From the NCBI GenBank assembly GCA_015179025.1, contig WHUX01000509.1:1-21762 (forward strand): 21,762 nucleotides of DNA, read 5' to 3'. The notes below the pieces were generated by a model, which was not told where the DNA came from, ran no database searches, and worked only from the letters and a program-made list of their open reading frames with translations. Made by a program: the position numbers and the translations under genes. Shown here piece after piece: positions 10,115-17,891 of this stretch. Source of the DNA: Terfezia claveryi. Its lineage: Eukaryota > Ascomycota > Pezizomycetes > Pezizales > Pezizaceae. Numbering within the stretch: the stretch's first letter is position 1; each line of letters starts with the position of its first letter.

Positions 10115-10259
10115 GGTCATGTGGCTATAGTAATGAGTCACATGCCGTAAATGATGGTTATATGGCCATAGTAAGGAGTCACACACCATAAACAGATGGT
10201 CATGTGGCTATAGTAATGAGTCACTCCTTAAACAGAGGTCATGCGGCCATAATGAGGGT
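10115..10259. repeat. tandem repeat of about 41 bp, 3.5 copies, with TGAGTCA motifs
   Basis: Units start at 10115, 10156, 10198 and 10237 (periods 41, 42, 39). Each begins GGTCATGTGGCTATAGTAAT or a close variant. Units 1 and 3 contain TGAGTCA, the consensus of Gcn4/AP-1 bZIP factors; unit 2 has GGAGTCA and unit 4 is cut short. Located upstream of the TATA box on the minus strand, they look like U3 enhancer repeats. Confidence 0.6.
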
Positions 10260-10472
10260 GTCCTCATATGGCAAGTGCCATGGAACTTCCATGGCAAATT
10301 CCACATGCTATGATGCTTATAAAGCAATAGGAGGTGTAGAAGGCTAGTCCTTCAACTGAGAGGCTTAGTTACATAACATGGTAGTAATATAGGAAATACA
10401 AAAGTATATAATCAATTATATAAGCAATAAAATAACGTTCTCCATTATAAGATACCACCTGGTATCCTGATA

Positions 10473-12421
10473 CTACTTTTTTCTTGCTAATGAATAAAGT
10501 GCTAGAATAAGGCTAAGGTATTAGTCAATTTGAAGGGCATAACATTATACTTCAAATGTCTATATCTAGTTCTAAAGACTATTTTCCATTCTTTTATCAG
10601 GAATTTGTACCAGATTATTAGCCTCTCTTAGGTTTAATTTAGTGAACTATTTTGCCTTCAATAGCCTAGTTAGTATCTTCTAGATCAGAAGCAAAAGATA
10701 TCTGTTTTTTACTATTATATTATTGAAGCTATAATAGTTATATATAGTTAAATAAAACTATTTGATTTGTTTATGAATAGTATAGAAGCTCTAGCAAAGA
10801 AAGGCTATACCAAACAAAGCTCTTATTGAAAATTTTCTTAAAATACTTCTTCAGGATCTTCAATTCCAGCTATGATATTATATAGTGGGTTATACAGGAG
10901 TGTTTTTTCTTCTACTAGAAAGATTATATAGTTATATAGTTAATGAGGTGCTAGCTTCTCTTTAGTCTTTTTTCAAGAACAAGTTAATAAACTCATAGTA
11001 TTTATCTGGTACTATAGACTTTTACTCCTCCTTAGAATATAGCTTATTAATTTCCAAGTTATTTAATAGATAAATAAGGTATAGGCTTTTAGCTTATATT
11101 TTCTACTGAGGTGGGCAAGGCCCCAACCCTAATAAAGTTTATGTTAGAGGCTTTAGAGCACTTTGTAGAGTAAGATAAAAGATAGAAGGATTTCTAATAT
11201 TACTATTGTATACTAGCAGGCTAAACTATCTAGGCAAAAATCCTCTACTAAAGGTTCTAGTATATATAATTTCTTAATAGTAGTCTATTGGGTACTCCAC
11301 TGATAATGCTTCTTATAATACTTACTATTGAATTTTAAGGTATGAGTCTAAAGTTATTAAAGATATTATCTATTCTAAGCTAGGAATTTATAAGATAATA
11401 TAGTATTTTTATTTAGTTATAAATATTAGGAGTTCTCTAAATAGTTACCAATAGCATAAGGTAGATAGGTAAAGTTGTTTATAGTCCTAGAAGAGCTAGA
11501 ATAGCTATTAATGATATTGAGAAAGTGAGTTAGCTTAAAGGTTAGTATAAGTTTTTACTGATAAAGGTCTAATCAATGTAGTACGTCTTTCAACTCTAGC
11601 TCTACTATTTCTATAGCCATTAATATCTTATGGAGTCTCTAAGTACTTAAAAGCAAAATGGGGGTAGAACTTATAATATTTCTAGAAGAAGAAGAGCAGA
11701 ATCACTATAATACTACTATTCCTTGGATTTATACTTATACAATATCATAGATAATGAAAAGGTAGACCAATTTACTATATTTAGCTTTACCCTTCAATAG
11801 GTAGCACTGATAGAAAGAATAATTATAGAAAAGGGTCTGAAGTAGGTATCGAAGGCTCTTAAGACTTAAGCTTACAACTCTGTAATCTATAGCAATAAGT
11901 AGACTAAATGGAATTGACAAGCTCTATCTACCTTTACATATTATAATATAGATAACAGACTACAATAGTTCTAGCTCTATAAAGTTAGGAAGACAAAGTC
12001 TAAGGAATACCTCTATAGCTATTATATATAGGATAAATGATACCTCATCTAAGATTAACAACAAGTCCTAGTCAGTACTGAGGACTAGAAGGACATTAAT
12101 TACTTAGGAATATAGTAGAGATCTTCTTTAGTTTCCTATACTAAAGAATAGTAGAAAGATAAAATCAGTGGTTTTTAATAACTCCAGTAATTTTGTAGTC
12201 TTTTAAGGTGGAGAAACAGATCTATTATAACTTACATGGAAATTGTAAATAAATATAAAAAGAATGGGATAACTATCAAGAGTACTCTTTATATAGATTG
12301 AATCAAGGGGATTTTTTATAGATATCTACAAATAATAACATCTATCTATACTATGATGCACTAGCTGGTAGCTCCTAATCTACAATAGTTAAACTCCTTA
12401 GTTAAGTTCATTAAAGAAATT
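10473..12421. other. AT-rich, stop-filled DNA without genes
   Basis: Long stretch dominated by TA, TATA and TAG words with very few CG dinucleotides and no convincing reading frame on either strand; the longest is a 61-codon frame at 11735-11920 with no recognisable motif. This is what heavily RIP-mutated transposon DNA looks like. The parent element could not be identified by eye. Confidence 0.6.
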
Positions 12422-12612
12422 ATTATAATACTTCTCTTACTTATTACTTGTTTATAATAACTTACTTGCTAGCTGTTATAATATTTCTTTTACTTGTTAC
12501 TTGTTTATAATAATCTCTCCTATTTATTACTTTTTATAATACTTCTTTCACTTTTTATGTATTTATAATAACCTCTTTTATTACTTATTTATAATAACTT
12601 ATCTTACTTATT
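12422..12612. repeat. degenerate tandem repeat, unit about 26-30 bp
   Basis: TTATAATA or TTATAATAAC recurs at about 12422, 12452, 12474, 12507, 12532, 12562 and 12588, each followed by a TTACTTGTTACTTG-like segment. The copies differ mainly by transitions and small indels. Confidence 0.5.
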
Positions 12613-12689
12613 AGTAACAATATCTTGCTCAGTCATCATATTTAGTGTAAGAATAATATAAGAGCCTCTATACTCTATTTGTATTTATT

Positions 12690-12816
12690 TACTATTTATA
12701 TGAAGTAGACTTGGTAGATTTACTTGTCTTGTTCTAAATCTACTAGGTTTCTAGTAGCTTTTATAGCTACTTATTGGAAATAAATAGGAGTAATAAGTAT
12801 ATAAAAAAAAAAAAAA
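12690..12816 (+). mobile_element. decayed 3' end of a LINE, with poly-A tail
   Basis: This segment aligns with the 3' untranslated end of the minus-strand LINE at 20671-20800 (reverse complement). GGTCTGGCAGATTAAC there corresponds to GACTTGGTAGATTTAC here, AATCCACCGGGTTTCC to AATCTACTAGGTTTCT, and AGGAGTACTGAG to AGGAGTAATAAG. Differences are almost all C-to-T or G-to-A. It ends in 14 A at 12803-12816. The rest of the copy probably extends upstream into the AT-rich DNA but is beyond recognition. Confidence 0.65.
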
Positions 12817-13954
12817 TAGCAGCTACTACTTGTTTGTCTCTCAAGTATTAAGGGCTTTTTTAATTTTATTCCTTCTATATATTCATATATAGCTCACCTT
12901 CTTCTCAAGATTGTTTACTTAAGTTAATACTACTGTACCTCTAATATTAATTCTGCTAGGCCTCTTATCTTATAACTAGTAACTTCAGTTTATAGAGGTA
13001 ACAATATTACTAGACCTTTGATATATATACTTATACCTAACATAGTATATAGAGTTTTCTAAATAAATAGACAAGTTTAATTGATATAAGTATAATTAAG
13101 CTAAACTTCTAATATATGTAAATATAGCTAATTAATTTTACAAAATTATTTAAACAATTCAACAAGAGGCAAAAGAATTACTATGCCAGTGAAATTAGTA
13201 TTATTATATCTCTATATATATACTAAGCAAGTTAAATTAATAAAGGTAAGAGTATTGCTAGGCTTGCAATATCTGTAAGTAAAGTTAACTAATTTTTCAG
13301 GATTATCTAGAGGTGTAAGAGAATTGCTATCACTACAATAATAATACTACTATAGCTCTGATACTAATAATATAATAGTTTAGTATCGGTTCTATAAACT
13401 GCTATACTTAGTATTGAGGCCAGAAACTATAGCTTATAGATTTACTTAAAAGGCAGGTACTATAATATATAAGCAAGAGTTAGCTAGAGATATAGAAGAT
13501 AGATTATAGTTCAATTTATAGTAGTACTATCTCCAACAGCTTAATCTCTTATGTATATAAATACAATAGAGATTTGCTATGCCTGTTTACTAGTACTTCC
13601 TCAATCATTAGTATAGTTCATCAGACCTAAAAGGCTTGAAGCTAAATATATATCTCTGCTATAGTATCAGGTTGCAAAGAAGTTAACTAAAGGACTGTAC
13701 TAATACCATTGGAGGTAGCTATAAGATTAGTATATCATAGGAAGACATAGGAGACTAGAGTAAGAGAGGGTCTCTAGAAGGAAGTATATATTATTACTGT
13801 CCATATTGCATACAATACCATAACCCCTGATATAATTGTGTATAGAGTAAAGTTATGTATCATGAGTGGCACCAGTTGAAAGCCAACTTGACATCTAAAA
13901 GTGCCAAGTTCTCATACAATTTAGTATATTCCCATCATGTGACAGGTGTTTACC
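12817..13954. other. AT-rich DNA without genes, ending in a compositional step
   Basis: Like 10473-12421, TA-rich with stops in all frames and no motif recognised. Base composition changes to near balanced from about 13870 (GAGTGGCACCAGTTGAAAGC) onward, just before the minisatellite. Confidence 0.5.
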
Positions 13955-14856
13955 ATGCTGGTTTCTAGGGTGATTTGCACGCTGGTTTCTAGGCTGATTT
14001 GGACGCTGGTTTCTTAGATGGTTTGGACGCTGGTTTCCGGGCTGATTATTACCCTGATATCTAGCCTGGTTTGGACGCTGGTTTCTTAGCTGCTGGATTC
14101 TAGTGTGATTTGCACGCTGGTTTCCGGCTGATTATTACCCTGATATTTAGGCTGGTTTACACACTGGTTTCCAAGCTGATTTGGACGGTTTGGACGCTGG
14201 TTCTAGGCTGATTTGCACGCTGGTTTCTAGGCTAATTTGCAAGCTGGTTTCCAGGCTGATTGGTCTAGGTAATGATCATCCCGAAAACCAGCATGCAAAT
14301 CAGCTAGTCTGGTTGCACTACCCTCGCAAAGGGCAAAATCAGCCTGGAAACCATCGTCCAAACCAGCTAAGAAACCAGCATCAAAATCAGCCTAGAAACC
14401 AGCGTGCAAATCAGCCTGGAAACCAGCGTCCAAATCACCCAAGAAACCAGTGTGTAAATCAGCCTGGAAACGGGCATCCAAACCAGCTAAGAACCCAGCG
14501 TCCAAATCAGTTTGGAAACCAGTGCCCAAATCACCCTAGAAACCAGTGTATAAATCAGCCTGGAAACCAGCATCCAAACCAGCTAAGAATCCAGCGTCCA
14601 AGCCAGCTAAGAAACCAGCGTCCAAATCAGCTTGGAAACCAGCGTCCAAACCAGGCTAGATATCAGGGTAATAATCAGCCTAGAAACCAGCGTGCAAATC
14701 AGCCCAGAAACCAGCGTGCAAACCACCCTAGAAATCAGTCTGTAAACTAGCCTAGATATCAGGGTAATAATCAGCCCGGAAACCAGCGTGCAAATCACCC
14801 TAGAAACCAGCGTCCAAATCAGCCTGGCAACCAGCGTCCAAATCACCCTAGAAACC
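13955..14856. repeat. head-to-head 24-bp minisatellite, two inverted arms
   Basis: Units of 24 bp of the form GAAACCAGCGTCCAAATCAG plus CCTA/CCTG. From 13955 to about 14263 they run in reverse-complement orientation (about 12 units); from about 14283 to 14856 they run forward (about 24 units). Only about 20 bp separates the arms. Variant units with ATATCAGGGTAATAATCAG occur in both arms (14041-14060, 14126-14148, 14657-14680, 14752-14775). Because 24 is a multiple of three, the plus strand stays open at 14181-14750 and encodes an octapeptide repeat (NQPRNQRA-type). I regard this as a by-product of the repeat, not a gene. Confidence 0.85.
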
Positions 14857-15278
14857 TACGGTAGTCTGGTTGGCACAACACCTCGGAGAGGGTCTGGACC
14901 ACCCGACTACCTAGTGGAACCTTGGTCGACCACACGCGTAATATGGTGTGGTTACCAGTAACCACACCCGTATGCGTGCTACCCGACAAGTTGAACACAC
15001 CAAAATTACACTGAACTTTAGGTGACTTGAGGTGATTTAGTCCAAGTTGATCAACCCATAAAACGCAGTCGCCCGTACAAGGCAGTACAGCCATAGGTGC
15101 ATTATGTGACTATCGATTGACAAAAATTAGATATGGTTAAATTGAAGGCCATTACGTTCTTAATCACTGAAAACTTCACTATATTAGAACTTCGTCATCG
15201 GGTGGTTGACCCCATTCTTAATTTCTTATAGCGAATATATCTAGACTAGACCTAGAGATTCTAATAAAGTAGTGAAAA
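14857..15278. other. spacer between tandem repeats, no gene supported
   Basis: Near-balanced composition. TAGTCTGGTTGGCACAACAC at 14862-14881 resembles TAGTCTGGTTGCACTACCCT in the middle of the 24-bp array (about 14306-14325), so the array and its border were probably duplicated together. An 83-codon minus-strand frame (14843-15094) has no recognisable domain. Confidence 0.4.
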
Positions 15279-15430
15279 CGTGTGGCGAGCAAGGCATGCT
15301 AATAGAGCTAGATATAGAGGAAGCTCGTGTGGACAAGGCATGCTAATAGAGCTAGATATAGAGGAAGCTCGTGCGGACAAGACATGCTAATAGAGCTAGA
15401 TATAGAGAAAACTCATGGCGAGCAAGGCAT
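15279..15430 (+). repeat. tandem repeat of 44-47 bp, about 3.4 copies
   Basis: Units start at 15279, 15326, 15370 and 15414. The core GCATGCTAATAGAGCTAGAT is shared by the first three units and the last is cut short. Units 1 and 4 share GGCGAGCAAGGCA, while 2 and 3 have GGACAAG, so the array has internal structure. Confidence 0.8.
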
Positions 15431-15484
15431 ATATGCCAATTCAGACATTCGAATTCAGACATCGCGAACACAAGCTAAGTCTAA

Positions 15485-15858
15485 GCACTCCAGTCGGTCC
15501 AATCCATCTAGTTCGTCCAGTCCATCCAGTCCGTCCTCCGCGTGGCTCCTCATAGCCCCCTAACGGGCTGCATAGGAGTAACAAGTATTTAATAAAAAAA
15601 AAAAAATCCAGTCCGTCTAGTTCATCCAGTCCATCCAGTTGTCCAGTCCATCCAATCCATCCACACAGTCCAGTCCAGCCAGTCCGTCCAGTTCGTCTAG
15701 TCCATCCAGTTCATCCAGTTCGTCCAGACCATCCAATCCATCCAGTCCGTCCAGTTCGTCCAGTCCATCCAATCCATCCACAGTCCAGTCCATCCAGTCT
15801 ATACAGTCCGTCCAGTTCGTCCAGTCCATCCAATCCATCCACAGTCCAGCTGCCTCCA
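15485..15858 (+). repeat. 9-bp-based minisatellite (TCCAGTCCA / TCCAGTTCG units)
   Basis: Built from nine-base units TCCAGTCCA, TCCAGTTCG, TCCAATCCA and TCCACAGTC in varying order, including a longer repeat CCATCCAATCCATCCACAGT seen near 15651, 15763 and 15825. The nine-base period keeps both strands open: Ser/Pro-rich on plus, Leu-Asp-Gly/Glu-rich on minus. Neither looks like a genuine protein. The array is interrupted by a LINE tail at 15536-15606. Confidence 0.85.
15536..15606 (+). mobile_element. 71-bp, 5'-truncated LINE 3' end inside the minisatellite
   Basis: CGTGGCTCCTCATAGCCCCC to AGGAGTAACAAGTATTT is nearly identical to the reverse complement of 20687-20745, the 3' end of the LINE at the right edge. 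It ends in 13 A at 15594-15606. It is bounded by an 11-bp direct repeat, TCCAGTCCGTC, at 15525-15535 and 15607-15617, consistent with a target-site duplication from target-primed reverse transcription, though the minisatellite itself repeats similar words. Confidence 0.75.
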
Positions 15859-15984
15859 GTCTGCTGTAAGCCACTTTCATACTTTGTTAATGGTAACTTT
15901 GGGCTAAAGTAACCAAATTTGCACTAACCGTAACTCTTCGCCTAAATACTATGACATAGGTATACTATAATATACAACACTTAT

Positions 15985-16060
15985 ATGCTCGCTGATATCT
16001 AGGCTCATTTGCTCACTCAATTCCAGGCTCATTCGCTCGCTGATATCGAGGCTGGTTTGT
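15985..16060 (-). repeat. isolated relatives of the 24-bp minisatellite
   Basis: About three degenerate units (CTGATATCTAGGCTCATTTG, TTCCAGGCTCATTCG, CTGATATCGAGGCTGGTTTG) in the reverse-complement orientation, 1.1 kb from the main array. Another pair lies at 16755-16815. Confidence 0.55.
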
Positions 16061-16378
16061 TCCACCGGGTTTTATAGGTCTAATGAGGCCAGTAGTTATG
16101 TACGCAGTAGTACTGTATGTTTTTTTAATTGTTCTGTTCGCGTTTTTCAAAAATGTGTGCTCTTGCAACTGTGCAGACAGTATGCAGAGGTTGGAAGTTA
16201 TGCTTTGTTGAAGTTCATATGCTTTTACACGAGTCTACTTACATCGCATCAATTGCTATTGCTTCTGACGAAGTCTCTTGTTATAGTGGTTATATAAACC
16301 GCTTGAAAGTCCTGTCTGTATTCGATATGAGCAATACAAGCACAATCAATACAGTCCAATCCAATCTTCCGTTGCGCT
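16061..16378. other. probable decayed continuation of the copia-type fragment
   Basis: No intact frame. It lies downstream of the copia-type reverse transcriptase fragment on the minus strand, and stops occur in all frames there. A plus-strand 95-codon frame (16129-16416) overlaps it antisense and shows no domain. Confidence 0.3.
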
Positions 16379-16740
16379 TCATATGCTCTCGTATGCCCCC
16401 ATATGTTGAGTTGTAGGAGCTGCGGTAAATTTTGCTAGAATCGCTATAGCAAAAGCAAGGTCCAGACGTGTGCCAACCATGGCATACATAAGCTTTCCAA
16501 CAAGTGCTTGATAGTTTGTTTTATTGGTATCTGAAGAAGTTGAATCCAGCGGTAGGAGATGGGTTGTAGGTTCTAAAGGAATTGCAACTGGATTGCAGAA
16601 GCTCAATCCTTGTTCTCGTAGAATGTCTTCAATGTAGTTCGTCTGGTGAATGAAGATCTGTCTTAAGGAGCGATTGCGGATAATCTATACCTAGGAATTT
16701 TCGAAGTAAACCTAAGTCCGTCATCTTGTACTTTTCTTCA
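16379..16740 (-). pseudogene. Ty1/copia-type reverse transcriptase fragment
   Basis: Minus-strand frame with the copia RVT_2 hallmarks: YKMTDLGLLRKFLGI (16700-16735), then after a one-base frameshift near 16685 FIHQTNYIEDILREQGL, then NYQALVGKLMYAMVGTRLDLAFAI. In copia elements these blocks close the reverse transcriptase and lead into RNase H. The upstream catalytic YVDD part is missing: the fragment is cut off near 16745, where minisatellite-like sequence starts. It ends in TGA at 16379-16381. It is a remnant only. Confidence 0.85.
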
Positions 16741-16754
16741 GCTCTAGCTCCGCT

Positions 16755-16815
16755 AAATTCCAGGCTCATTTGCACACGGATATAGAGGCGCGTTTGTCTA
16801 GGCTGGTTTGCACAG
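16755..16815 (-). repeat. second isolated pair of 24-bp-minisatellite relatives
   Basis: TTCCAGGCTCATTTGCACACGG and TCTAGGCTGGTTTGCACA resemble reverse-complement units of 13955-14263. They abut the broken end of the copia-type fragment. Confidence 0.5.
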
Positions 16816-17406
16816 TCATGTAGCGTAGATTTAGGTAGTCTCGAACCCGACCGCTCCTAAGATTTAGGCAGGGTGATTGGGGCTGTGATATAATATGGTC
16901 AATTGCCTATTTAGCTAGTTTAGATTATATTGAGAATAATACAAATGTTTGGAAATACATAAAATGCGGTTACTAGAGACAAACAAGCGCGATCGCGCCT
17001 ACGCTAGTAGATTATTTTGCAATCGCATGTTACTCAAATTACAACTCAAGGCAAGCAAGCAAGGGTAGGCAGGATAGTCTGGAGGGATGAGAGGGCCGCC
17101 TCTTATCTACAGCATGTAAGTAGGTATGTAAGTCTACAGCCCGCCCATTGCCGTACTTCCTTGTCTTGTGATAGCATCTTGTGGCCTTTGAACTGTTATG
17201 ACTTTATTTATCCGTGGACAAGGGCAGCCAGGGTTAGGCCAGGGTCTGCTTCCGCAGTTCGTTGGGATGACGAGCTATCCGAGTCGTTTTGGTCACAAGG
17301 GTCATCGATCTCCTTGTAGCAAAATTCGCCCTCATCTGATATCCTCTGCCATGGATCGAGGGTATTATATCGTTCATAGAGAAGATGAGATTATGACGGC
17401 ATGCAA
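16816..17406. other. intergenic region, no gene supported
   Basis: Two overlapping plus-strand frames (17017-17319, 17198-17434) and one minus frame (17234-17500) are open, but none shows a domain, and their overlap in three frames argues for chance. Confidence 0.4.
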
Positions 17407-17543
17407 GAAGGGGACAAATAAGATCAATCTTTGAGGAAGCGGACAAATAGGGTGGATCTGTCAGGAAGTGAACAAATAAGATACATCTATGAGAAAGCAT
17501 AGAAATAAAATAGATCTAGACTATCAGGAAGCGGAATAAAAAG
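17407..17543 (+). repeat. 29-bp degenerate tandem repeat, about 4.5 copies
   Basis: Units start at 17407, 17436, 17465, 17494 and 17528. Consensus approximates GAAGCGGACAAATAAGATAG plus ATCTATGAG. The fourth unit is longer by about five bases. Confidence 0.65.
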
Positions 17544-17635
17544 CGTTTGGTTCCGGAAGCATGAAGTAAAGTGATTTCCATCGGACAGAGTGGAATGCTA
17601 TGGTACTGGTCTGTACTCTGTAGTGGTGCACGAAT

Positions 17636-17684
17636 CACGTGCCACTAAGCAGATGCGCCTTAACACGCGTCACGATCTCACGTG
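17636..17684. promoter_or_regulatory. two CACGTG boxes upstream of the kinase gene
   Basis: CACGTG at 17636-17641 and 17679-17684, about 250 and 210 bp before the start codon at 17892. CACGTG is the palindromic site of bHLH factors (Cbf1/Pho4 type in fungi). Whether they act on this gene is an inference from position. Confidence 0.3.
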
Positions 17685-17891
17685 ATACAGACCAGCCACG
17701 TATGTACGTAAAGTACACAGAACTACATATGTAACTGTAGGCGTAAGAACAGTTATATTTGAGCCAAGACTGTGACAGCTAAAACAAAGCCAGTGAGGCA
17801 GGCTTAGTCATGACTTGAAGGTCAGCAATAAAAATAATAACAAACCTTTCCATACACACGGAAGCATACTCTGTGTAATTCCAGAGCTGTG

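Larger units (their letters stand above)
9700..10472 (-). repeat. probable 5' LTR of the Ty3-type element
   Basis: On the minus strand this stretch starts TATCAGGATACCAGGTGG (10472 downward), where TG-to-TA at the first bases is a possible RIP change of a TG LTR start. It then has a tandem repeat (10115-10259), a TATA box at 10029-10036, and the Gag-Pol wreck further downstream on the same strand. The 3' end of the LTR is not sharply defined and no second copy was found in the window: the expected position is near 2100, next to the pogo element. LTR status therefore rests on layout, not on a matched pair. Confidence 0.4.

Noticed and set aside
10115..10259. Direct repeats as a CRISPR array
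   Set aside because: Units abut without unique spacers and the sequence is eukaryotic; it is an ordinary tandem repeat.
11735..11920. 61-codon frame in the AT-rich region
   Set aside because: Composition follows the surrounding TA-rich DNA; no motif.
14181..14750. 189-codon plus-strand frame of Asn/Gln/Arg octapeptides as a gene
   Set aside because: It is fully explained by the 24-bp repeat period; the opposite strand is open as well, and there is no non-repeat domain.
14843..15094. 83-codon minus-strand frame as a small gene
   Set aside because: There is no recognisable domain, and it overlaps the border of the minisatellite duplication.
15617..15880. Leu-Asp-Gly-rich frame on the minus strand and Ser/Pro-rich frame on the plus strand
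   Set aside because: Both arise from the nine-base minisatellite and mirror each other.
16838..16862. TTCGAGACT-like sequence on the minus strand as a tRNA T-arm
   Set aside because: The stem bases around the loop do not pair and no anticodon or D arm is found upstream.
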